A stretch of 64,000 nucleotides of DNA, taken from contig OY987266.1 of NCBI GenBank assembly GCA_963920665.1, positions 23,300,248-23,364,247 on the forward strand, written 5' to 3'. This DNA is from Straminergon stramineum. Its lineage: Eukaryota > Streptophyta > Bryopsida > Hypnales > Calliergonaceae. Made by a program: the position numbers and the translations under genes. The notes under the pieces were generated by a model, which searched no databases, was not told the origin of the DNA, and saw only the letters and a list, made by a program, of their open reading frames with translations. Every line of letters begins with the position of its first letter. The stretch's first letter is position 1. Positions 24,943 to 37,100 of the stretch are shown here, piece after piece.

Positions 24943-26637
24943 TCATGAAAATGCAGCCGCCCTGGGGTTGAATTGGGTCGACCTCCAAGTGCCAGTGAAG
25001 AGCTGACGTGATGGCGAAGAAATTGAATAGGTAGTTCCGGGGTCTGGAGCTTCCCAGCCTGCTGCGATATTTGGAGCTGGTGATAGTATGGAGGGGCTGT
25101 TATGCACAGTATTGAAATACTTGGCGTCGGGTACTATTACAATATTGGGAACCACCACACGAGTTCGTCTTAATGATGGAACAGGATCAGCTGAAGGAAT
25201 GCTCATGCTCGCCCTAGAATCCCAGTTACTGCTGCTGGCGCGTTCAAAGAATTCACCGTTGGCGATTTGTTCTGGGGGAATGCCCAATACTTGTCCCAGT
25301 TCCACTTGAGTCGCTATCATCCTCCGCAAGTTGGCGGCCTGCTCCTCAATTCGTAACTGCATCTGCCTCTGAGTCTGTTTCAGAGCCAACGCAATTTAGG
25401 ATGGCTGGAATTTCTACAATTCTCAACATTAATTGCATAGAACGTTGATTGTCTAGCTTATTAGAGACTCTCTATAGTGCAGAGTATTCGCAGAAAACAG
25501 AAACGAAATCCGAAATTATCATAGAAGCAATGCTGCAGATGTACAACCTCCAGGTGCTCCTGTAGACGCAACTCCACTGCCATTTGCAACTGAAGAGCTT
25601 GTGCCTTCTTGGCTCTCGAATTTTTTCCTGCGTTCGACATCTGTGGAACGAGGCGATACTTTTGCAAATGGCTCTTCACATGATAGATAGTGATATCGTT
25701 GCATTCCATCAGACGAAGCACCGATTTGGGCGTTGCTCCTGAAAAGTAGAAAGCCACGTGCACGTCATATCGTCAATATCATACGTAAGTCGGAGCTTTC
25801 ATTAGAGATCGAGCAGATCCATTTTCAACTTTGAAGAAGATATCCAGGAGTCAGATTCTAATTCACTGATGCTCAAACCTGGATTGAAATTCATGCACTA
25901 GCTAGGTAGACTTACTGTCGGGACCACCGAGCTTGGCGACAGCGACCACAAACTTGCCGTGAAGCTCCGGAGTCCAGCGTAAGCGCGCCTTAGCAGCCTC
26001 GGCAGCTGAGCACACGGGCAGCTGAGAACATTTTCCCAAGGAAGGGTTTAGACTTACTTCCCATATCGTTTCTGCGCATTACCCATTGACCCATTCCAAC
26101 AGATCGAGTCAGGTGATGCTTGCATATATAATGCGCAATGACTCTCCAAACCAAGTATCTAATTCATACAAACATTTCGAGAACACCAAAACCACACAAA
26201 AAGGAGCAAGTGCAGAACCTGAGAACTCTTGCTCGGGCTTCGGTTGTTGTGAGGTGAGCAAGCCCGGCGAGGAATGAGCCGCAGACGAAGTCGTGGTGAG
26301 CGGCAGTTGGAGCTGTTAAATGCAAATTCCACTCACATAATTAATTAGAGGACTAGCTCGCCGATTCCAATTGTATATGTCACACATGCAGAAAAGCTTC
26401 ATACGCAAAACCTTCACCTTCTGAAGCCTACGAGCCGACAACCCTTCCATTGCAGCCGAGCCTTTTTCATTAATTATTTAAGTACAATACTAAAGTGTTG
26501 CACAGCGCTTGCTTAATAAATTAACGTAACTGCGAAAACGAAGCTAGTCGAGAAGGAGAGGATTCACCAGATCAGAATCTGGTACGTCCATACTGTCGGT
26601 GAGATCGGGCCAGAGGACGAGATACATGGTGAGAACT
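24943..26637 (-). CDS. MYB-CC (PHR1-like GARP) paralogue, gene 2, 5'-truncated
   Basis: Minus-strand exons, in transcription order: a first exon ending at 26568, then 26312-26219, 26005-25916, 25738-25548 and 25374-24943. The second (94 nt) has the same length as its counterpart in gene 1. The MYB repeat ([12 protein letters not shown] ... VKSHLQKYR) and coiled coil ([18 protein letters not shown], then QMQLRIEEQ) are intact. The last coding exon ends in RAAAFS and a stop. Compared with gene 1, the exons corresponding to 5, 6 and 7 are one exon here (191 nt). The acceptor of the MYB exon has changed from AG to GA; using the next AG (before 26005) keeps frame and drops about 20 residues. The WPDL segment of gene 1 exon 2 is present ([15 protein letters not shown]), but the exon-1 homologue is missing, so the start is unknown. 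ATG 26627 is one candidate. Either a shortened active gene or a decaying copy. Confidence 0.7.
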
Positions 26638-26779
26638 GAGATTTCGAAGGCATCGTTGGGATCAGTGAAGCTAAAGAACAGTCTCCGTGCAACCGGAACT
26701 CTTTTCCTAGCAAAGGCCAAAGGAGTTTGATTCGTTTTGACATTGACGGTTCCTGCCGAGGGACCAGATACAATGAACG

Positions 26780-27160
26780 TTGAATCTCCTGGTATTTATA
26801 GCACTGGGATTCTATCGGAAAAGACATTCATCTCTTGGAGTTCCTGATATAGCAAGGGGTCTTTTGGTTTGGCCATATATGGACGGCACTAGGAAAGGAG
26901 TGACCAAATGCAATGAATATACTTTTGTCTTGAATGCTTTGGGTAAAGGTCAATCCGGTCTTAATTTTTTTAATGGAACTATGGACCAAATTGGCCATTG
27001 CCTTGTAGGGATTTGCCAAGAAGAAGTAATCTTAGAGGTTCTTTCTTTCAAGATGATTCTTTCAAAAATATTCATGGAAAGTGGTGAATCATCTCTACAT
27101 TGGTTTAAGGGTCCAGTACTCCACTTGCTTCAAATCTTCAATAGGAAGCTTAACCCCTAA
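26780..27160 (+). other. Unassigned 126-codon ORF next to MYB-CC gene 2
   Basis: An open frame running rightward contains WPYMDGTRKGVTKCNEYTF and GKGQSGLNFFNGTMDQIGHC. The composition looks moderately protein-like, but I do not recognise a family. It ends in the left terminus of the TTAA-type MITE at 27150. It may be a fragment of a transposon or of another gene that truncated MYB-CC gene 2. Confidence 0.25.
26800..26812 (-). promoter_or_regulatory. TATA-box-like site upstream of MYB-CC gene 2
   Basis: On the minus strand the sequence reads gtgctataaatacc, a near-consensus plant TATA box. It lies about 170 nt before the first in-frame ATG of the shortened gene (26627). Homology to gene 1 stops close to this point, so the truncated copy may have acquired a new promoter from the adjoining DNA. 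No expression evidence is available from sequence. Confidence 0.35.
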
Positions 27161-27717
27161 AGGATCAAGTGTCTATTCAACATATGCAAGATTGCAAGAA
27201 ATCTCGGGTAGGTTCCTACAAAGTCATTTTGGGTTGGATGTTCATGAAATTAGAACATAATGTATATCTATGTACCCCCTTCCTTGAAATCTAAATTTTT
27301 TTCTGATTAGGTGCCTAGATCAAAACCCAAAAGTTATGCTACCCTGAACTTTTCGGGCAGTATATATAAAACTCTTCCTATGATTTCAAAATTCGGTGGA
27401 TGTGTAGCTTACATGATCCAAAATGCAAATGTCAATAAAATAACCATGTTTAGTGTAAGAATCTCATTCTAGAAGGTATTAAAGTTTTGTAGGCCCTATC
27501 CGGTAAGGTTGAAAAAAAACTTTTTCACCTAACTTCAAACATTATAATCTTTCAATCCATGTGGTCAAAGTTTCTAAAAAGAATCCACATGTTCCCAAAA
27601 AAATCTGTCTAGTACAAAGTTGTACGGTTAAATTTTTCATTTTTTTCTTGATGTTCTAAAAAGTCGCAATTTTTGACAATTTCTGCCCAAAATGTACAAT
27701 AGTCCTTTAGAGGTTAA
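27150..27717. mobile_element. TTAA-type (piggyBac-like) MITE, 568 bp
   Basis: The left end is TTAACCCCTAAAGGATCAAG and the right end is 'gtcctttagaggttaa'. The interior is homologous, in opposite orientation, to 30280-30869. Shared blocks include 'ttggatgttcatgaaat', 'gtaagaatctcattctagaa', 'aaacattataatctttcaat' and 'gcaatttttgacaattt'. There is no coding capacity. Confidence 0.8.
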
Positions 27718-27770
27718 TCATCTTAAAAGAATTTGAGGGAAAAGAAGATGATATTTTTTTAATATTCAGG

Positions 27771-27980
27771 TTAACCCCTAAATGGCCCTCGAGCTCTTCA
27801 TCTACGGAGTCGTATAACACTAAATGAAATCTGTGTTTGCCTTAACAAAATCTACATGACATGTTTGTTGAGGCAAATGCAAAATCTGTGTTTTTTGCAT
27901 TTTTCAGTGCAGATTTTGTATTTGCCTCAACAAACATGTTATGTAGATTTTGTTAAGGCAAACATAGATTTCTTCTAGTT
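27771..27980. other. TTAA-type terminus followed by a long perfect-like hairpin
   Basis: TTAACCCCTAAATGG at 27771 is an isolated left terminus with no clear partner; the end at 31931 is a possible one. At 27826-27890 and 27907-27973 two arms of about 65 bp are inverted copies with about four mismatches, around a loop of about 15 nt. The stem contains words such as tttgccttaacaaaatctac and catgtttgttgaggcaaat. The stem is long and well paired, like a young fold-back element or a small-RNA precursor. Nothing in the sequence shows that it is transcribed. Confidence 0.55.
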
Positions 27981-30279
27981 TTTATAAGCAGTTGAGCCTT
28001 TATAAGTGTTTTCCTATTTTTTTGGAAAACAATTAAAACATGTCCACTTCGAACTTCAAATATACTATGCAGAGGAAAAGAAAAGAAAATTCAAAGAAAA
28101 AATCCATAAGAAAATGACTTCCAAAGATTTGACCTAATTTTCACTCTACAAAAGTTCATAATCATTTGAAATACAATAATGTTGGCACCAAAAAATTCAT
28201 TTTTAGATAAAGAATGAGTTTTCATTTACTCTTACATTAGTCACTTTATATAAACCATTTCTATGTGTTTATGTTATAAAAAAAGTCTACATGTATAAAA
28301 ATTAATTGTTGTGACAATTCATACATTTATCTTTAAGAGTCTGTAAATCAATGTTGATAGTCATTAGTTGTCAAAAAAAATATCCAAATGTCTTCTTAAT
28401 CAAGTTCTTATGTTTTTTACCCAAAAATAGCATAAGAAATTATAATACTTTGTGTCATATTTTCTTTGGAATACATGCCCTTCTCTAAAACCATCTTGTG
28501 ACTATGGATGTTGATACAATTTATTAACACTCATGGCACCTACTAGATTAGTTTGGGCACATGTGTTGATCCCGATGACATTTTGTCACGACTCTAGTAA
28601 CACCTTATAGTTCGAACCAGACTTCAAGAGCCCTTTACAGTTTTTAGGGTTCATCACACTCTAATACCGGTATTACTTAGGCCCAACTAACTAATATTGC
28701 ACATGCCAAATACTCATAGCATTAGTTCCCATTTTCAACTTATATTGCTAAGTCTCAATGCCCGGGACTTCTAGCACACACTCCACTCGTGGCACTTGGT
28801 ATATCACTTGGTGACATGGAACGGAACTTCCATCTTATTGTGCTAAGACTCATGGTGGCACTACTCACCACGGTCCTAACCGCCCTTGCTTGTCACCCCA
28901 CTTCATACTAGGCCCATTGTGCATTTATTACTTTCACACCAACACTAATCGGGACTCACAACTTAGAACACATTATCAAAGGCCTAACAAAGAATGAAAC
29001 TCCAACCAACCGATGCCCTGGGATACACACATAAGTGTCCCAAAGAGCCTTGAAGCTAGTGGTGAAGTTACATCACCACCTATGAATCACCAAGACTCAC
29101 CAAGGCTCTAAAAGGGAATGAGAAGTGAGATCAACCCCTCCTATAGTACTCTCTATAGGATTTGGTAGACCCCCCCCCTTGAGGGTCAAAGGGACTTCCC
29201 AAACCCCTTTTGGTTTTGGAAGACCACTCGTTTCCAACCGAAATCCCCAAGTTCTAACTCCGTTTGGATTCCCGAACTTCCAAACGGTGTAATTTTGTTG
29301 TTAGGGCTTCAAATCTCACTTGCAAGTCCATTTTGGATATTTACGCGACGAGTAGATGCCTATAGAATGCTCACTTGTCCCATTTGGGCAAGTTCTCACA
29401 AAGTTATGGCCCTCCAAAGATTCCGGTCCAATGGGAGTGGCGTCACGCCTTCACCAAGACCCTTCTCTTTGTCATAACTTTTGGCTCATGCTTTAGAACC
29501 TCATAATGCTTAGCATTCTAGGTTCCTTGTCTTTATATCTTTCCAATGATATGCTACATGTTATGCTTTGTTGAGTGATTCTTTAGAAACCCCTCACACC
29601 TAGCCTTTGAGTGTCCCGACACCATCGGGACACCCCTATCTTTAAATGGCTATAACTTCTAGCTTCCGAGTCCAAATCATGCGTCCTTTGAATGGTTAGA
29701 AGTGAATTCTCAAGAGCTTTCCAAGCATGTATGACATGCTACAATGCCCTTCTTAACTAAGGCGCTATTGCGCCCTGTTTGCTCGGGAGTCTCTCATTTC
29801 TCCCTTCTTAGCTTATTGCAAGGCTTGAAAAGTCACCCCCAAGGTCCCCCTTGCTCACTAAGGCACTTCGGGCACCCCAAGGAGATAGGGGCATGACACA
29901 TTTGTAGGTCATGCACCATCTACGATTCATTGATGTTGCGCACGAAGCAATTGTTTCTTGAAGTCGAGGTCCAAAATGGAAGTCTTGTTGCCAATCCATG
30001 AGGGACTTCCATACTAGTACACTAATGTCATGCAATAGCTTGATGGCTCCTTGTATAGACTCTTTGAGATAGTATATGCCATGGACATCACGTTCTACAT
30101 TCCATCCAAGACTTTGGTTTAATTATGTCATCTCCATGATGAAGGCATATATGTAGAAGTACCTCAATGATGGGAAGTTCACTCTGTTTTGCAAGACTAA
30201 TATGGACAACCATTATTTTTGGGCTCCAATAATCGTCTAAAATTCACAAATAAAAAAACCATAAAAAAATATCATCACT
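27981..30279. other. Unassigned tract, moderately GC-rich centre
   Basis: 28550-30000 is visibly less AT-rich than its surroundings, with a homopolymer C run near 29169. It has no ORF above about 75 codons. The longest open frames (29295-29477 on +, 29808-30035 on -) are not recognisable. It may be the remains of a retroelement or an old gene. No long terminal repeats were identified. Confidence 0.3.
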
Positions 30280-30869
30280 TTAACCCCTAAAGGACTGAGG
30301 TACATTTTGGGCAAAAATTGTCAAAAATTGCGACTTTTAAGAGCAATGAGAAAAGAATGAATTTTTTTTTTTCAAAATTCAATTGTGACAAATCTGTACT
30401 ATACTCCTTTGGAACATGCAAACAAAATTTGAAACTTTGATTGCACAAATTGAAAGATTATAATGTTTGAAGTTAGGTGCAAAAGCTTTTCTCCAACCTT
30501 GTCCAATAGGGCCTACAAACTTTAACTCCTTCTAGAATGAGATTCTTACACTAAATATGGTTATTTTTTTTTGACATTTGCATCTTGCATCATGTAATCT
30601 ACACATCTACCAAATTTCAAAGTCATAGGAAAATTTTTGCACATGCTACTTGAATTACCTACAAAGTTTAGGGCAATATAACAGGCATGTAATCGGAAAA
30701 AAATTGGAATTTTTGGAGGGGTGTACAAATTTTCAGGAAGAGGATACATAGTTAGTTCGTTACACATTATGTCCAAATTTCATGAACATCTGACCAAAAA
30801 TGACTTCGTAAGAACCTATCCAAGATTTCTCACATATGTTGGATGGACACTTGGTCCTTTAGGGGTTAA
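30280..30869. mobile_element. TTAA-type (piggyBac-like) MITE, 590 bp
   Basis: The ends are TTAACCCCTAAAGGACTGAG and 'cttggtcctttaggggttaa', giving inverted termini of about 15 bp plus TTAA. It is the inverted partner of the copy at 27150, 2.6 kb away. ORFs within it (such as 30561-30776) are incidental. Confidence 0.85.
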
Positions 30870-31352
30870 AGATTATATTTAATATTTTCAACATTCAAAT
30901 ATAGAAACCTTCAATGGATTGTTATTAGTAGCAGAGAGCTACGGAGCCCTAATTATTAACATTTTAATACTTAAATATGATAAGGATGGATACCATAGAT
31001 CAATAGTGAGTTTGTGGACATTTAAATGATTAAAATTAATCTCATTTTAGGAGCCAAAATTATATAGCTATTTTAAATGGCAAACTATTGATCATTTTGA
31101 ATGATTGTGAAAGACTCCGTCTATGCTTTATCCTATAATACTAGTCCTTATTTTTAGTATAAAAACATTCTGGAAATTACACAGATTTTTTTATTGCATG
31201 GCATAATCTCATCATTCTATTGTTAATGAGAATGTGTTCTCACCTTTGAAAAAGATGAAAATACTTTTAGTAAGAATTTATGAGCTCCAATGTTTCTACT
31301 TTATAGAATGTGATAAAAAAGTTTGGATTTTCACAAAAAGAGGATTTTATAT

Positions 31353-31931
31353 TTAACCCCTAAGCACTCCGACATCCAATTTCTAGACAATGAACAAATT
31401 GAAACTGGAGTTTCATCCTCCTAACTACTTGGATGAAAGTTATTCTCATTTGTGGAGATAAATTATCAAGTTGTTGTCCTGTCTAAGGGTTGGATTTGGT
31501 GTTACTAGAGTACATATTTTTCTAAAATTACCAATGTGCAAGTATGTCAAGTGGTCAAATTGCATTGATTTTAGTTCGAAAATGGATTTGCCAAAATGAG
31601 GTCATAGATTTGAAGAATACAAAAATTTCAAAAAATCACTATGTGAAGAGAACCTCATTTCAAATCCATTCCAACAAATTTTACTCAAAAAATGATAATA
31701 TTTTGCTTGTAATCAAATTTTAAAGGAATTTTGGAATTTCTCTTTCAAAATTTATAAAAAAAAAGATTGATGATAGCATTGGTGAATCTAACTATACAAA
31801 TGGAATCTACAAATCAAAATCTACAACTTTTATTTACATGTCAATTCCAAAATATGCTTCCAAATAGCACTTTATAATGATTTTTTTAAAATTGTCAATT
31901 CTAGAGATGAATATAGACATTTAGGGGTTAA
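31353..31931. mobile_element. TTAA-type MITE, 579 bp
   Basis: It begins TTAACCCCTAAGCACTCC and ends 'gacatttaggggttaa'. The interior differs from the 27150/30280 subfamily, and the ends match each other only over TTAACCCCTAA, so it is a separate subfamily or a mismatched pair of ends. No coding capacity. Confidence 0.5.
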
Positions 31932-33688
31932 AATAATTTGGACCAGCTAATTTACCCCCCAAATGTAGAATTTTGAAATATGATAAAAACACACACATAA
32001 GGTTTGCAATTAATTTTGGTCATCAACTCCAAAATACTTTGAAAAATTTAGTTTGGGTATTTTGTTGATAGCCAAAGTAGAGAATAAGCAAACCATCTTC
32101 CAATTCATTTTTAGTATTTGAGCTTGAAATCTAAAAAGATCATCTTCACCCCAAAAATTGGATTTTGAAGTAGATTGTTGGGAGGGGCAAGTAATTTGGG
32201 ACCAATTTAAAAAAAAGGACTAGTATTATGGGATAAAGGGAATCTTATACTGAGATTATTGTTTACAAAAAATGGTTAAGCTACTAAACATGTGAAGCTC
32301 CATTCTAAAGGTCACAATGTCTTACAAGTATTTTAAATTGTTTAATTTATCCCTTCCTAAGGTTCAGGTTGCAAAAAAAGGATTGTGTTTATAATTTTGA
32401 GAGGAGAAAACTCAATGTGATTGAATGCATGCAACAATGATTTGCTATCATTTCAAATAATATGCAATTTGAATGAAAATTAAAATATTGATCTTAAAAT
32501 AAGAATCCAAAGGGGGGCCACATAAGAAGCATCATTTAAAAAATTTACAAGTTCACTCTACAATGGGTTGTTAATTATGAAGAAGTTGCTTTCAACAATA
32601 AAAAATATCCAGATATGTGGCGGACATTTTTACAAACACATTCTATTTGCAATCCAAATTTCTTGACCCCTACTTACTACAATGTTTGGTGGCGCCCTAT
32701 GATGAGTTAAAGGTTTTCACCTTAATCCTTTAACATTACATTTGAATTTGATTATTAAAATTTTGAACATTATTGCTTATATCTTTGTATCTTCCCATTA
32801 AACAAGCAACTGCACTACAAAGTTTGGTATTAAACCTCTTCCATCAAACTATCATGGGGATTGGAGAATATAAGCAATTCACTTGGTTTCTTTTGTTTTG
32901 CAATAAAAAAAACATTGGTGTAAATGGTCCTCAAGACAAGCATGTTGGGTGTGTTGTATTGCAAACTCAATTTGAAGGCTTTATATACATGGATGCCATC
33001 CACTTTGTATGACCACCCAAGCCTTCCTTGTAAATATGTTCAAACCAACTTTTGATTTGTATTTGTAATTTTGCTATTAGGTTGTCAAAAACAAAATGGC
33101 ACAATCGAGTGGTATTTCATTGTGACATGGTTTCTTTTCAATTTATGGTAATTCTAGTAGATAATATAAGACTTGACAAGTTTAATGTGATGCCATTATA
33201 GTGACTTTGGCCTTAAGCACTAAGGTAGGTCTATAAATTGCCAACTTAAGAGCTGAAAATTAATTTGGGAAGGTTAGACTTCTTGAAACATTTTTTAATA
33301 ATTTTCCTTGAAAGACAAATGGAATTGGCATCTAACCCAAGTTGTTTCATATTTTTTAGAGCTCCATAGAATTTGTTATAAAATTTAGAAGTTGAAATGG
33401 AGTGGTCACTAAACACGACTACCTCCTAAAATGTACACTATTTTTACATTGTTGGTGGAATGAGAAAGAAAAATATATATTTACTCTGGAGGAGGCTTTT
33501 AGAGACTAAGCACTTTCTGGACCACTTTTAATTCCCTTTTCAAGTAAAGTCTTGAACAAACTTCCTTATTATTGTAGATGCTGAAATTGTCAATGCAAAG
33601 CCTCCTCTACTTTGATCCATCACCAATACATTGCTTTCTTTATAATTGACCACTGCTATAGTCCTCTACTTTCTTAGCAATACTTAGA
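31932..33688. other. AT-rich intergenic DNA up to the PETs inverted repeat
   Basis: No ORF of convincing composition; the best is 79 codons at 32773-33012 on the plus strand, unrecognised. No repeat units that I can define. Confidence 0.4.
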
Positions 33689-34183
33689 GTATTAGATTCC
33701 TTGGTTTGCTTATGGATCCAAACCAAATTTCTACAGGTGCTACTGCCCTCAACTACAGGTGCAACAAATTACGATTCCTAATGGATCCGCATTTCTTCTC
33801 TCCGCATGCAGCAATGGTCCACTGCACCGGAGACATTCGACATGGAACATGACCAGATAGTCTTGGTCCACATTCCACATGCCTACAAGACTCCAAAAAC
33901 TCTTAGTAGCTGCCGTGGGAGATGCTAGGACTTATCGATCCACTTCCCAACCAGGACATGGAACCCTCAACAGTCAAAATTTTACTGCCACTGGAAATTG
34001 CCAGATTCTACAATACACGTGTACGTCGCCGCACCCTGTCCTACTTAACCTACAATCAAGAGGTCCTGCTCGTAGGTGGCAGTCCAACTGCATCCTCGAT
34101 TCTCCAGGACCACCAATAAAAATTCTAGCTAAAGAAGGGCTACCCGCACTAAGATACACTCCCTACCGTAAAAGGAATCTCAA

Positions 34184-37100
34184 CTAAGCCTTGGAACCCG
34201 TTTGGGCGGCGACCTCGGCGGCAAAATCGGTGCTGCGCTTCTCGATGCCCTCGCCCAAGTTGAAGCGCGCGAAACGCCGCACTTGGATGTTCTCGCCCAG
34301 CGCCGCCACCGTCTGCTTCACGTAGTCCTTCACCAAAAGCTTGTCGTCCCGGATGTACGGCTGCTCCAGCAGCGCCAGCTCGTTCAACGTCTTGGCCACA
34401 CGGCCCTCCACGATCTTGCTACGCACCGCCTCCGGCCGCTTGCCCAAGTCCTCCTTGCCCATCTCGATCTCCTTCTCCTTCTCCACGAACGACGCGGGGA
34501 TCTCGTTCACCGACACGTATTGCACCTGCAGCAGCCAGCCCGCACACATTACCAACTGCAACCGTGCTACCCAAAAGGACATGGCTTGCCAAACGACACG
34601 AAGTGTCGCGTCCCATCGCAAGACCATCCAGCGCCAGCTACCTGGCTTGGACCCCCCCCCCGAATCACCAATCAAATAGCCAAACACATAGAACCTCCGA
34701 TCTCCGACAGGGTGGAAACCAGCTGCTCACCTGTGGGCATGCAGCCACCTGCATTCCGATGTTGGCCACCAGCTCCTTGAACTGGGCGCTCCGGGCCACG
34801 AAATCCGTCTCCGAGTTGACTTCCACCAGCACGCCGATGCGTCCGTCGTGGATGTAGCTCCCGATCAGACCCTCCGACGCCACCCGGCCCGACTTCTTGT
34901 CCGCGCTCGCCAGACCCTTCTTCCTCAAGTAATCCGTCGCCTTCGACACGTCGTTCTCGCAAGCCGCCAGAGCCTTCTTGCAATCCATCATGCCTGCCCC
35001 CGTCGCGTCCCGCAGCTCCTTCACGGTCGCGGCAGACACGGCGACCTGTTCCGGCTCATCAAAACCACGACGTCAACCACGGCTCGCAAATCCACATCAT
35101 CACACGATGGCCTGGCCAGCCATTCACCATCACGACTCGCAACAGACCCCCAGGAAACACGAATCCGCACCCAACGGAATCTAGGGTATTCACGACCACA
35201 GCACCAAAACCACGAAGGAATCACCGAGACTGGAAAGAATCCCGCAATACAACCACCCCACGAGCCCCATCCGAAAACCAAATCTCACCTTGGGAGCCTC
35301 GTCTTCCTTCTTCGCCTCCTCCACCTTCGGGGGAGCTTCTCCAACGGGCTTCACGTCGGCCTTGGCTGCAGTCTGCGCTGCCACCTCGGCTGCAAAATCA
35401 GACGACTTCTTCTGGAGGCCCTCTCCCAAATTGAACCGCACGAATCGTCGAATCTGAGCACACAATAGTGAAACGAATCGCCTTTAGAACTGTACGCGCA
35501 CTCCACAACAAGATATCACAACCTCAGTGCCATGTCTTTGTCCCAAACAACAACAATCTCCATGGAAATCCTCCTCACAACATCCATCCACTCGATGGGA
35601 ATGTCATGCCCAACTCAGCAAATCCCTTCCGACCGACCGGATGCCACGCGTGGCGCACGACCGCTCCCTCGCAAACACGGACCACCATCCCTCTCCTGGG
35701 CAATCCGAAAACAAAAAGAAGCACAGTGCATGACAAACCTGAACTTTCTCGCCCAGCTTCGCGGTGGTTTCCTTCACGAGATCCTTCACCGGCACCTTGT
35801 CGTCGCGAATGTAAGCCTGCTCCAGCAACGCCAGCTCCGCCAAACGCTTCGCGATCCGACCCTCCACGATCTTCTCACGAATCTGAGGAGGCTTGCTCGC
35901 CAGATCCTCCTTGCCCATTTCGATCTCCCTCTCCTTCTGCACAAACTCCGCCGGCACGTCGTCCACGCTCACGTAGCGCACCTGACCAACACATCGTCAT
36001 CACCCAAAACATCGTCAATGACATGTCCTCCCACACGCGTCTCAAACTGGCCCTACACCCACAGCGGCATCAAAAACGACTCACGCACTCGGAACTCACA
36101 TCCGGGCAGGCCACCACTTGCATGCCCATGTCCGCCACCAGCTCCTTGAACTGGGTGCCGCGAGACACGAAATCCGTCTCACAGTTCAACTCGATCAGCA
36201 CGCCCATGCGGCCGTCGTGCACGTAACTCCCCACGCGACCCTCCGCAGCAATGCGACTGGATTTCTTCTCGGCGCCGGCCAGACCTTTCTTCCGCAAATA
36301 CTCGCTCGCCTTGCTCACGTCGTTGCCACACGCCACCAGCGCCTTCTTGCACTCCATCATGCCGGCCCCGCTCTTCTCCCGCAACTCCTTCACTTGGGCG
36401 GCAGAGGGACCACTCGAGACGGCCGCTGCCTTGGCCTCCTCAGCCGCGGGCGCGGCAGCTTCGGCCTTCGGCTCCTCCACCACCGGGGCAGCTTCGGCTC
36501 TCGACTCATCCAACACAGGCGTCGGTGCAGCAGCCTCCGGAACAATCTCGGGCTCGGGGCTGGCCTCCACCGCAGCTCGTCCGCTTGCTGGTTCCACGGG
36601 CTGGGCTTCTTCGGCCCGGGATTCGGTCTCTTCACTGCTGGGTGCACCAGCTGCTTCGGACGCTCCACCGTCATCCTTCTCTCCGACGTTCAGCAAGTCT
36701 GTCAACAAACGCACGATAACCCCTCAAGGACCGTACAACTCAGGCTCACGCCCAATTGGACAACGCAACACTCGAACCACAATCGCCAAATATGATCTTA
36801 CATCCCAAAACAGCCCACGTGCAATTAAATCCACACCGACTCCGGAGTACGAAATGCAAGTCTGAGCTCGTTCGAGTATCGGGTTCCGATCGTGCGGTCA
36901 TCAATGTCGTCAAATTCACATATTCAAAAGCATCCTGTTACATCCAAACTCTCGCTCCACATTCACCCGACCCTCCGAGCACGGAGGATCAGATCGTGGG
37001 ATAGACACCAAGCCCTCCAACGCGGACAAAGCCTCTACCTCCATCAATCAGTCTCTGTCTTCAAACAATGGTAGCCTAACGCATCACCTCACCACCTATC

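Noticed and set aside
27771..31931. One 4.2 kb TTAA-type element from 27771 to 31931
   Set aside because: The ends agree over CCCCTAAATG, but 31353 also offers a left end at normal MITE spacing and there is no transposase inside; left as an open alternative.
34202..36865. Several 190-250 codon ORFs on the plus strand across the PETs 3' half
   Set aside because: They are antisense or out-of-frame shadows of PETs exons; each has its mirror in the right arm, and the EF-Ts domains lie on the other strand.
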